Made by a program: the position numbers and the translations under genes
Notes under the pieces: model-generated
What the model was told of the DNA's origin: nothing
Database searches by the model: none
Seen by the model: only the letters and a program-made list of their open reading frames with translations
Shown: piece after piece, positions 35,701-41,943 of the stretch
How the letters are laid out: each line of letters opens with the position of its first letter
Numbering within the stretch: position 1 is the stretch's first letter
Origin: Amycolatopsis vancoresmycina
Lineage (GTDB): Bacteria > Actinomycetota > Actinomycetes > Mycobacteriales > Pseudonocardiaceae
Direction: 5' to 3'
Length of the DNA: 64,000 nt
Assembly (NCBI RefSeq): GCF_000716785.1
Contig: NZ_JNYY01000006.1
Location: 620,001-684,000 of the forward strand

Positions 35701-36490
35701 CGAGTCCTTCGTCGAGGTCGTCGAAAAAGGGAATGACACCGGGGTCCACTTCCGCGCGGAAACTCCGCCGCGGATCCGGGTCGTATTCCGGGTTGCGGAA
35801 GAACCGCGGCTCTTCGTCGGAACTGAGGTCGACGAGGCTGGCGGTCACCTGCTGCGGAATCGCTTTCGCCGCGACGGCCAGCCGGTTCACCTCCTGCCGG
35901 ATCGCCCGCGCGATGGTCGTCAACGGCACGAATTCGGTGCCGGGATCGATGTCGAGTTCCCCGCCGCGGAGCCCGCGCAGCACGTTGATGACGGCCTGGG
36001 TGAACCGGCCGCCGAAGGCCAGCTCCCGCGGCCCGCACGCCGCGATGACCCAGCCCCGCGGCGCGTCGGCGAGCCGGGTCTGCCACGGCAGCCGGGCGGC
36101 GGTGCCGGCCGCGCAAAGGTCGAGCAGGAACAGGGTGGTCGGCCCCGGCACGCTCTGCCGCATGGTCAGCCAGTGCGCGACGCTGGCTTCGCCGTGCCGG
36201 GCGCCGTCGCTGCCGATGGCGAACACCGTGGCGTCGCCCGCGACGCTTTCCCCGTGCGTGACCAGGTGCACGATCGACAGGTCGTCGTCGTCACCGTCGG
36301 CCAGCGCCCGCGCGACCATGGCGCCCAGGTCGTCGCCGTTCACCCGGGTCCGCGTCCGGTGCCCGTTCGTCGCGTAGCCGAGCTCGGCCAGTTCCCGCTC
36401 GAGCTGTTCGGAGAGTCCGGGCGCGTAGTCGAGCGGGTGGTGCCGGTCGAACGAGCCGACGCCAACCGAGAGCGCACGCCGCTGGACCAC
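32744..36490 (-). CDS. Caspase-like/STAND NTPase/beta-propeller protein (copy 1)
   Basis: A 1248-residue paralogue of the following gene with the same architecture at the same positions: His79 in VHLVTHG, Cys126 in LFLLDLCAAG, Walker A TGSPGSGKS at 315-323, Walker B LVVDALDE, helical repeats, then a C-terminal propeller ending with GGADGVVRIWDI. I place the start at the GTG at 36490: it aligns with the first residue of the paralogue and has AGGGGG upstream inside an unused ATG context at 36503-36505. It is the first gene of the two-gene operon. Its promoter must lie in the 84 bases before the 34-bp repeat at 36574 or within the dusB remnant. No recognisable protease substrate, such as a gasdermin, is adjacent. 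Confidence 0.8.
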   Translation of the reverse strand: MVQRRALSVGVGSFDRHHPLDYAPGLSEQLERELAELGYATNGHRTRTRVNGDDLGAMVARALADGDDDDLSIVHLVTHGESVAGDATVFAIGSDGARHGEASVAHWLTMRQSVPGPTTLFLLDLCAAGTAARLPWQTRLADAPRGWVIAACGPRELAFGGRFTQAVINVLRGLRGGELDIDPGTEFVPLTTIARAIRQEVNRLAVAAKAIPQQVTASLVDLSSDEEPRFFRNPEYDPDPRRSFRAEVDPGVIPFFDDLDEGLDARHFVERATGLGGLRETGATIACFSGRDEELRRISPWLSGHGDDRPLCVVTGSPGSGKSALLGVLTCAASSQLRDVTRHIWHRVAQAPVTIDGLAAVHARQRGLDGVAGSIARQLGFPESLPVGELITVLRDRSAVLVVDALDEADDPVRIMNELLLPLVRPGKPARLLVGVRNYEDFRPLFEQATLVDLDQVEQHVLENDLFTYVINLLRATPHYRANGGVSGEFASAVSATLAQPGQTGPFLVAGLYTRHFVTGKAVRNAAEAAQLGRRVPRDPAGVLDLDLALHQDEPWLRPVLTAIAHARGAGLPISVLRRLAPAFADSAARPSVAQVRAALRLASFYLRQSLDTDHSNLYRLFHQGLADALVKDRPFTATALDALLSSLGPAESRDWNAAEPYLFRHAADHAADVGLADELTADPGLFLHPAFVGEHGFGPVTSAAELALAATRRGMPSLAARAAEIAALTWRPCWSMGSSGEGAAGPRKAAAAAVSISGHRVLAAGPDGLHEWHWPTGREPVFSRTNPAVAGHLVTLPAADGTFAVAKAVGGKNEVAFVGGSRVTGTSRLVSPAIALSRGNPSGYVCVTAGGLVTQIADDGTVIGHQDTRHRSTSWALGARPAEPVAVSVDSEDQLVLFERGASWTNLYPIAGRVSCFDISQDGDVLVAGTAGGWTGLVDRRRFASWNYERNFAQPVTAVGVSAHSAVLAVGLADGRVVVIFARSRQELAAAKPADVAIVHVKVSPEGRCVALDAGGNLHYVGPEGAGTLEIPSEPAPPRTADQRPPVLAVAGDSRDGTFVATENRVLQVDLPTGDVVAEVAVDAVPTELVLTELEQERVLLVRTGDGDFVWRPGSGLSRILAPGWVLDRLRDRTASGDVQIGESIVTVARKGDYVVASEAGRQERVVGVHDGLAVVRCARLAGRAVAVSGGADGVVRIWDIARATLLDALSAGGPVWRIFVTPRADHLLVAAGGELIAFRNAAVAGG

Positions 36491-36573
36491 TCCCTGCCCC
36501 CTCATCGATAGAGACGGGGTGGATATCGCAGTCCGCTGCCGACTTGCTACACCGTTCGGCGGTGGTCGCGAGC

Positions 36574-36607
36574 CCCTGGATCGGCGTGACCGACACCACA
36601 GGCGACA
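36574..36607 (+). repeat. 34-bp direct repeat, left copy
   Basis: Identical to 37974-38007, exactly 1400 bases away. The sequence is the segment immediately upstream of the dusB start codon. Homology ends abruptly on its left side. Together with the right copy it brackets the dusB remnant and the Abi_C gene. Confidence 0.9.
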
Positions 36608-36848
36608 CGTCGCCTTCGGCAGCTGTGCGCCGAGTACGGCGCCGGCATCTAGGTGTGCGAGATGATCACCGCCCGCGCCGTCGTTGAATGGCACCCCCTC
36701 ACCATGCAGATGATGACCTTCAGGGCGACCGAAAAGCCCAGGTCCGTGCAGCTCCACAGCGTCGACCCGAAGACCATGGCCGAAGCCGTCCGGATCATCG
36801 TCGGCGAAGGGCTCGCCGACCACGTCGACTCCAACTTCGGCTGCCGGA
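36608..36848 (+). pseudogene. dusB: dusB 5' remnant (codons 35-113)
   Basis: This stretch matches the intact dusB at 38109-38350 at roughly 90% identity. It lacks the first 101 bases of the gene including the start codon, has one base missing (CTTCGGC against CTTCCGGC), and carries a TAG stop at 36650-36652 where the intact gene has TAC. Several amino acid changes and the loss of homology just after the catalytic-loop codons NFGC show it is not functional. It is preceded directly by the 34-bp repeat, so it is a displaced or duplicated dusB 5' end left by an insertion. Confidence 0.9.
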
Positions 36849-37110
36849 TGTCAGCACATTGACAACTTTGTTGTCTTCCCCCTCCGTCCGACTTTCCAGT
36901 CCGTCGACCCTGGAGGCAAGCCCAGTGGTCGCCCGGTGAGCACCGCGAGCATGCTTCTAAGTCTGCAACTCGGTCTTCGAGCTGATCGGAACTTCCAGCC
37001 GCAGCCTCATCACCTGAGCTCTGACAGCAGAGCCGAAGGCTGGTCAACCGACACTGCGTCCACAATCTAAACTGGTGGGTTACGCCTGAGCTGACCGAAA
37101 GCCGAGGACC
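36849..37110 (+). promoter_or_regulatory. Foreign-looking spacer and promoter of Abi_C gene
   Basis: These 262 bases have no counterpart in dusB and no credible gene. They are clearly poorer in GC than the flanks. A TAAACT -10 candidate (37068-37073) with a weak TCAACC 18 bases upstream would start transcription about 30 bases before the Abi_C ATG, which is preceded by GAGGA. I see no terminal inverted repeats or recombinase gene in the spacer. Confidence 0.4.
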
Positions 37111-37929
37111 ATGATCGAGTTGATCGAACTAGGCGGAGCCCTTACACCCTTCTTCGAACAAGGGTTAGATAGCCCATCCCATGACGAGCTGGACCGAGCA
37201 TTCGAACGCGCCGGGCTCACAGAAGGCGACCCACGCAGAAGTTCGACCGACCCAATCGGCAAGGCCAAGCGCGTGCGAGCAGTATTCATCTACGCCGCCG
37301 ACCATGTTCCACAGTCCGGTTTGGCGCTAGCGCAACACCTTGTAGCTCTCTGTCGCGTAAAGAACGAGTTTGACACCGATAGCGCCAGCTGTCCAGGCTT
37401 AGATAAAATTGAAGCGCTTCGTCGTTCCTTTGAAAGTCTCGGATACAGTCTCGACAACACTGGCGCTCTGCGGCCGCTTGTCATAGACAACCTTTCAGGA
37501 ACCAAACTGACCGACGCATTGCAGTCTTACGTTCGCCGAGCCAACGCCAGCCCGGACGATGCGCCTCTTCAGATTGGCAACGGCAAAGACCTCGACGAGG
37601 CGACGGCGCGGCACGTTTTGGAACAGAAAATTGGCGCGTACTCCCAAAATGGGAACTTTCCGTTCACGCTGGCGCAGGCTTTCCTTCAACTCGGCCTAGA
37701 GCCGGCGCACCAGAATACGGCCAAGACGCTAGACGGCGACCCCCATAAGGCCGTCCAGCAATGCCTCTACCAGCTCGCATGCGCGGTGAACAAACTGAGG
37801 AACGAAGTCGGCACTGGACACGGCCGCCCGTCCGCACCCTCGCGAACAACACCTCTGACATCAGCCGAAGCCCGGCTCGTAGCCCGCGCAACCGCCCTGG
37901 TCTCCGGCATGCTCCTGGATAGTTTGTGA
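37111..37929 (+). CDS. Abi_C-type abortive infection family protein
   Basis: A 272-residue protein whose C-terminal portion carries the hallmark of the Abi_C domain, KLRNEVGTGHGR at 228-239, embedded in helices (AVQQCLYQLACAVNKLRNE... ARLVARATALVSGMLLDSL). The N-terminal 200 residues are helical and not assigned. Proteins with this domain are found in phage-exclusion (abortive infection) loci; the mechanism of the domain is not known. Base composition is much less GC-rich than neighbouring genes, with codons such as TTA and AAA used freely, which suggests recent transfer. It lies within the 1.4-kb segment bounded by the 34-bp direct repeats. Confidence 0.7.
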   Translation: MIELIELGGALTPFFEQGLDSPSHDELDRAFERAGLTEGDPRRSSTDPIGKAKRVRAVFIYAADHVPQSGLALAQHLVALCRVKNEFDTDSASCPGLDKIEALRRSFESLGYSLDNTGALRPLVIDNLSGTKLTDALQSYVRRANASPDDAPLQIGNGKDLDEATARHVLEQKIGAYSQNGNFPFTLAQAFLQLGLEPAHQNTAKTLDGDPHKAVQQCLYQLACAVNKLRNEVGTGHGRPSAPSRTTPLTSAEARLVARATALVSGMLLDSL

Positions 37930-37973
37930 CGACGACGACCGGTCGAAATCGTCGCTGACGACCCGGAACGTCG

Positions 37974-38007
37974 CCCTGGATCGGCGTGACCGACACCACA
38001 GGCGACA
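37974..38007 (+). repeat. 34-bp direct repeat, right copy
   Basis: Perfect match to 36574-36607. It ends at the base before the dusB start codon, so it probably includes part of the dusB promoter or the leader. It starts 44 bases after the Abi_C stop codon. Confidence 0.9.
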
Positions 38008-39147
38008 ATGGAGGACGTGACCGCCACCCTGAGCAAGCCCGCCCTCAAGATCGGCCCCTACCGGGTCGATCCCCCGGTCGTGCTCGCCCCCATGGCCGGG
38101 ATCACGAACGTCGCCTTCCGGCAGCTGTGCGCCGAGTACGGCGCCGGCATCTACGTGTGCGAGATGATCACCGCCCGCGCCGTCGTCGAACGGCACCCCG
38201 GCACCATGCACATGATGACCTTCGGGGCCACCGAAAAGCCCAGGTCCATGCAGCTCTACGGCGTCGACCCGAAGACCATGGCCGAAGCCGTCCGGATCAT
38301 CGTCGGCGAGGGCCTCGCGGACCACGTCGACTCCAACTTCGGCTGTCCGGTCGCGAAGGTGACGCGCAAGGGCGGCGGAGCGGCGCTGCCGTTCAAGCGG
38401 AAGCTGTTCGAAGCCATCGTCCGCGAGTCGGTGAAGGCCGCCGGGGACACGCCGTTCACCGTGAAGTTCCGCATCGGCATCGACGACGACCACCACACCT
38501 ACCTCGACGCCGGCCGCATCGCCGAAGCCGAGGGCGCCGCCGCCGTCAGCCTGCACGCCCGCACGGCCGCGCAGCGCTACTCCGGCCAGGCCGACTGGAC
38601 CAGGATCACTGCCTTGAAAGAGGCCGTGACCAGCATTCCCGTGCTCGGCAACGGCGACATCTTCAGCGCCGCCGACGCCCTGCGCATGGTGTCCGAGACG
38701 GGCTGCGACGGCGTGGTCGTCGGCCGCGGCTGCCTCGGGAGGCCGTGGCTGTTCGGCGAGCTCGAGGCCGCCTTCGCGGGCCGCCCGCTGCCGACCCCGC
38801 CGAACCTGGGTGAGGTCGCGGCCGTACTCCGCCGCCACACCGAGCTGCTCATCGAGCACGACGGCCACGACAAGGCCATGCGCGACATCCGCAAGCACAT
38901 GGCCTGGTACCTGATGGGCTTCCCGGTCGGTTCCGAGCTGCGCCGCGGCTTCGCGATGTTGTCGTCGATGGACCAGCTCGACGACCTGATCGCCCAGCTC
39001 GACCACGACGCACCCTTCCCCGAAGCCGCCACCGGCCCCCGCGGCCGCCAGGGCTCACCGGGCAAGGTCACGCTGCCACACGGCTGGCTCGACGACCCGG
39101 ACGACGACTGCGTCCCCGAGGCGGAAGACATGCACTCGGGCGGCTGA
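38008..39147 (+). CDS. dusB: tRNA-dihydrouridine synthase DusB
   Basis: Reduces uridine to dihydrouridine in the D-loop of tRNAs with FMN and NADPH. The 379 residues form a TIM barrel with LAPMAGITNVAFR at 26-38 (FMN binding), catalytic Cys113 in NFGCPVAKVTRKGGGAAL, KFRIG, the FMN-phosphate loops LHARTAAQRYSG and GNGDI and VVVGRGCLGRPWLF, then a helical tRNA-binding domain from about 270. The ATG at 38008 has no Shine-Dalgarno and follows the 34-bp repeat directly, so the message may be leaderless; a GTG at 38017 is the alternative. The C-terminal extension after residue 345 is specific. A decayed copy of codons 35-113 lies 1.4 kb upstream. Confidence 0.93.
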   Translation: MEDVTATLSKPALKIGPYRVDPPVVLAPMAGITNVAFRQLCAEYGAGIYVCEMITARAVVERHPGTMHMMTFGATEKPRSMQLYGVDPKTMAEAVRIIVGEGLADHVDSNFGCPVAKVTRKGGGAALPFKRKLFEAIVRESVKAAGDTPFTVKFRIGIDDDHHTYLDAGRIAEAEGAAAVSLHARTAAQRYSGQADWTRITALKEAVTSIPVLGNGDIFSAADALRMVSETGCDGVVVGRGCLGRPWLFGELEAAFAGRPLPTPPNLGEVAAVLRRHTELLIEHDGHDKAMRDIRKHMAWYLMGFPVGSELRRGFAMLSSMDQLDDLIAQLDHDAPFPEAATGPRGRQGSPGKVTLPHGWLDDPDDDCVPEAEDMHSGG

Positions 39148-39469
39148 GCTGCACCAGGCTCACCCCGAACAGCAACACACCGAGCGGCACGTGCAGGGCC
39201 TTGACGTGCGCGATCCCGAGAAAAACCTGCGCCGTCACCAGCACGAGGAACCCTGCAGCGAGCAGAACCGCCCGCGGCGAGCCCCCGCCGGGCCGCCAGA
39301 CGAGCCCGGCCACGACCACGTGCCCGACGGCGACGACCCACACCGTGTAGGCCGACGCGCTGTGGAGAACGTGCCCGTGCGGAGTGGTCAGCAGCAGCCC
39401 GGCGGTGACCGCCGAGAGGAAGGCGGCGAGGGTCTGCAGCGCGATGGTGACGCGCAGGAACGTTGTCAT
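39068..39469 (-). CDS. Small four-helix membrane protein
   Basis: A 133-residue membrane protein with four hydrophobic helices (about 5-27, 38-58, 67-85, 92-110) and a basic tail. No family is recognised with certainty; His and Trp in the helices recall small haem- or quinone-linked membrane proteins. The ATG at 39469 follows a plausible region downstream of the divergent operator at 39508. The last 80 bases overlap the dusB 3' end on the opposite strand, an unusually long convergent overlap, so the basic tail may not be conserved. Confidence 0.6.
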   Translation of the reverse strand: MTTFLRVTIALQTLAAFLSAVTAGLLLTTPHGHVLHSASAYTVWVVAVGHVVVAGLVWRPGGGSPRAVLLAAGFLVLVTAQVFLGIAHVKALHVPLGVLLFGVSLVQLSRPSACLPPRGRSRRPGRRASRVAA

Positions 39470-39507
39470 GCCCACCCGACGACGCAGCGGCCCGGAATGT
39501 GAGGCCG

Positions 39508-39519
39508 TGACATCTGTCA
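39508..39519. promoter_or_regulatory. Inverted repeat in divergent membrane-gene promoter
   Basis: TGACA and TGTCA arms around TC form a 12-base site between the divergent small membrane protein gene and the VC0807-family gene. Sites of the form ATGACA-N2-TGTCAT are common before membrane stress genes governed by DesR/NarL-type response regulators in actinobacteria. Which regulator acts here is unknown. Confidence 0.35.
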
Positions 39520-39578
39520 GCCCCAAGTCGTGGCGGACGGCATCCTTCCCGAGACCCCCGCCGCGACAAGCTCAACGC

Positions 39579-40226
39579 ATGACGACGAACCAGCCCGGAA
39601 CCGCCCTCTTCAAGACCCTCGCGATCGAAATCGCCGTCCCGATGGCGGTCTACTACGGCCTTCACTCGCTCGGCGCGAGCGACTTCGCCGCGCTCGCCGC
39701 CTCCGGTGTCTTCCCGCTGGCCCGGACCCTCTTCCAGTTCGCCAAGGACCGCACGCTCAACGGCCTCGCGCTGGTCGTGCTGACCACGAACGTCGTCGGC
39801 ATGCTGCTCACCTTCGTCACCGGTGACGCCCGGATGATGATCGCCAAGGACTCGCTCGGCAGCGGCATCACCGGCCTCGTCATCCTCGCCTCCGCGTTCA
39901 CCGCGGCGCCGATCATGACCAAGACCATGCGCCCCTTCCTCACCCGCGGCAACGCGGAGCGCGAAGCCGCGTGGGAGCGGCTCAGCGGTACCGCGCGGTT
40001 CGACGCCATCCTGCGGCGCTGCAACGTGATCTGGGGCATCGGCTTCGCGCTGGAAAGCGCGGCCCGCGTCGTCGGCGCGTTCACGCTGCCGGTGTCGACC
40101 ATGGTCTGGCTGAGCACCACCATCTTCGCCGTCGCCTTCGCGATCGTCATGGTCGTCTCCGGCAAGGTCGCCGAAAAGGCGGGCCGGCTGATCGCCGCGG
40201 ACGCCCGGGTCCTGGTAGCCGCTTGA
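39579..40226 (+). CDS. VC0807 family membrane protein
   Basis: A 215-residue protein with about six transmembrane helices, starting TLAIEIAVPMAVYYGLHSLGASDFAALAASGVFPLARTLFQ and containing ALVVLTTNVVGMLLTFVTGDARMMIAKDSLGSGITGLV, the pattern of the VC0807/DUF3159-like family (intracellular septation protein A-related fold). Function unknown. The gene is divergent from the small membrane protein, with a shared inverted repeat, and lies 33 bases before the GntR regulator gene. Confidence 0.75.
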   Translation: MTTNQPGTALFKTLAIEIAVPMAVYYGLHSLGASDFAALAASGVFPLARTLFQFAKDRTLNGLALVVLTTNVVGMLLTFVTGDARMMIAKDSLGSGITGLVILASAFTAAPIMTKTMRPFLTRGNAEREAAWERLSGTARFDAILRRCNVIWGIGFALESAARVVGAFTLPVSTMVWLSTTIFAVAFAIVMVVSGKVAEKAGRLIAADARVLVAA

Positions 40227-40243
40227 CCTGCGACAACGCCGGG

Positions 40244-40265
40244 TGTACAGGTGTGTACATGTACA
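40244..40265. promoter_or_regulatory. GntR operator over start codon of its own gene
   Basis: TGTACATGTACA (40254-40265) is a perfect 12-base palindrome that includes the ATG of the GntR gene, and a further TGTACA lies one helical turn upstream (40244-40249). Closely spaced GTAC-containing half-sites are typical for HutC-type GntR proteins. Binding here would block transcription or a leaderless message start, giving autoregulation of the whole five-gene operon. Confidence 0.6.
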
Positions 40266-40951
40266 GCAAGCGGCAGCAGCTGGTCGGCGACCTCACCGAC
40301 CTGATCCGCTCCGGGCGCCTCGCCCACGGCGACCGCCTCCCCGGCGAGCACCAGCTCGCCGTGCAGTACCAGGTCAGCCGCGGCACCGTCCGCAGCGCGC
40401 TGTCCGAGCTCCAGCAGCTCGAGCTCATCTCCACCCAGGCCGGCGTCGGCTCGTTCGTCACCTTCGACGGCGTCCAGCTCGACCAGCGGATCGGCTGGGC
40501 CCGCGCCCTCGCCGACGCGGGCGCGCCGGTCACCACCGAACTGCTCGGCATCGAGACCGTCGAAGACGTTGCCCTGGCCGAAGAGTTCGGCGAGACGGCC
40601 TACGTCGCCGTGCGGCGGCTGCGGCGGGAGCACGACCGCGGCATCTCGCTCGAAACCGCCACCGTGCCCGCCGTCGGGCCGCTCGCCGACCTCCCCGGCA
40701 CCGGCCTGCGGGACGGCTCCCTCACCAAGACCCTCGAGGCCGCCGGGCGGATCTCCGCCGGGGGCGACCAGTGGATCAGCACCGAACGCCTCGACGCCTG
40801 CGCCGCCGGGCTGCTCGGCCGGAGCATCGGCGAGCTCTTCCTCCGCGCCGAGCGCACCTCGGTCGACGCCGAAGGCCGGCTCGTCGAGCGCGTCGTCAGC
40901 CTGCTGGACCCGGACCGGTTCCAGTTCCACCTCACCTTCGGGCACCCGTGA
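40259..40951 (+). CDS. GntR family regulator (HutC/UTRA subfamily)
   Basis: A 230-residue regulator: winged helix KRQQLVGDLTDLIRSGRLAHGDRLPGEHQLAVQYQVSRGTVRSALSEL at 3-50 and a UTRA effector domain at about 80-225. The ATG lies within its presumed operator. The stop overlaps the start of the ADP-ribosylglycohydrolase gene (GTGA). It probably represses the downstream catabolic genes until a nucleoside, sugar phosphate or similar ligand is present. Confidence 0.87.
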   Translation: MYSKRQQLVGDLTDLIRSGRLAHGDRLPGEHQLAVQYQVSRGTVRSALSELQQLELISTQAGVGSFVTFDGVQLDQRIGWARALADAGAPVTTELLGIETVEDVALAEEFGETAYVAVRRLRREHDRGISLETATVPAVGPLADLPGTGLRDGSLTKTLEAAGRISAGGDQWISTERLDACAAGLLGRSIGELFLRAERTSVDAEGRLVERVVSLLDPDRFQFHLTFGHP

Positions 40952-41943
40952 GCGCGCGGGACCGGGCGCTCGGCGCGTTCACCGGGCTGGCCGTCGGCGA
41001 CGCGCTCGGGATGCCGACGCAGTCGATGTCCCGCGCCGCCATCGCCGCCACCTACGGGCCGGTCACCGGCCTGCTCACCGCCGTCGCCGAGCAGCCGGTC
41101 GCGCCGTCGATGCCCGCCGGCTCGGTCACCGACGACACCGAGCAGGCCCTCCTGCTGGCCCGGCTGCTCATCGACGGCCGCGGCACCGTCGAGCCGCACG
41201 TCTTCGCCGATGCCCTGCTCATCTGGGAGGCGGACATGGTCCGCCGCGGGTCCGCGGACCTGCTCGGGCCGTCCACCAAACGGGCGCTGTCCCGGCTCCA
41301 GGACGGCGTCCCGGCCGACGAAGCCGGCCGCACCGGAACGACCAACGGCGCCGCCATGCGGGTCGCGCCGGTCGGCATCGCCACGCCGTCGGAGGACCTG
41401 CACACGCTGGTCGACGCGGTCGTCGCGACCGCGAGGCTCACGCACAACACCAGCCTCGGCATCGCGTCGGCCGCCGCGGTGGCCGCCGTCGTCTCCGCCG
41501 GCGTCGACGGCGCGAGCCTGGCCGAAGCGCTCGACGCGGGCGAGCGCGCCGCCGTCGTGGGCGGGGAACGCGGGCACTGGGCGCCCGGCGGGGAGATCGC
41601 CGCGCGGATCCGCTGGGCGCGCGGCTGGGTGCGCGGCATGGCCCCGGCCGCCGTCGCCGACGCGGTCGCGCGGGTGATCGGCACGTCGGTCGCGTCGCAG
41701 GAGTCCGTCGTCGCCGCATTCGCGCTGGCCGAGGCCATGGGCGACGACCCGCCGGCGGCGCTGCGCCTGGCCGCCGGGCTCGGCGGCGACACCGACACGG
41801 TGGCCGCGATCTGCGGGGCGATGCTCGGTGCCGCGCACGGCATCGGCGCCTTCCGGCCCGACGTCGTCGAGACCGTGCTCGCCGTCAACCGGCTCGAATT
41901 CGGGCCGCTGGTCGACGAACTCCTGAAGCTGCGCCGGCGATGA
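40948..41943 (+). CDS. ADP-ribosylglycohydrolase family protein
   Basis: A 331-residue all-helical hydrolase of the DraG/ARH family, which cleaves N- or O-glycosidic bonds of ADP-ribose or related ribosides using two magnesium ions. The metal-binding motifs are visible: LAVGDALGMPTQ at 13-24, SVTDDTEQALL near 50-60, and GLGGDTDTVAAICGAMLGA near 285-300. Within an operon that also encodes a sugar kinase and an NCS1 permease, a nucleoside-type riboside hydrolase role is more likely than reversal of protein ADP-ribosylation. Coupled at both ends by GTGA/ATGA overlaps. Confidence 0.82.
   Translation: MSARDRALGAFTGLAVGDALGMPTQSMSRAAIAATYGPVTGLLTAVAEQPVAPSMPAGSVTDDTEQALLLARLLIDGRGTVEPHVFADALLIWEADMVRRGSADLLGPSTKRALSRLQDGVPADEAGRTGTTNGAAMRVAPVGIATPSEDLHTLVDAVVATARLTHNTSLGIASAAAVAAVVSAGVDGASLAEALDAGERAAVVGGERGHWAPGGEIAARIRWARGWVRGMAPAAVADAVARVIGTSVASQESVVAAFALAEAMGDDPPAALRLAAGLGGDTDTVAAICGAMLGAAHGIGAFRPDVVETVLAVNRLEFGPLVDELLKLRRR

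Noticed and set aside
30176..36511. A 2111-codon open frame on the plus strand
   Set aside because: It is antisense to the two caspase genes. Its translation is Arg/Gly/Pro-rich with no fold-like pattern, the usual result of high third-position GC.
36491..36823. An N-terminal extension of caspase copy 1 to 36823
   Set aside because: The extension reads antisense through the dusB remnant, while the GTG at 36490 aligns with residue 1 of the paralogue and has a ribosome binding site.
36653..36862. A separate small gene with DusB-like sequence
   Set aside because: It is the in-frame part of the dusB remnant after the TAG stop, without its own Shine-Dalgarno and ending where homology is lost.
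36849..37110. An insertion sequence end
   Set aside because: There are no terminal inverted repeats or transposase remnants; the only repeats are the 34-bp direct repeats shared with the dusB upstream region.
29045..38007. A bacterial gasdermin or other caspase substrate gene
   Set aside because: I looked for a 250-300 aa pore-forming-type protein on both strands around the caspase operon; only the esterase and Abi_C genes are present and neither resembles a gasdermin.
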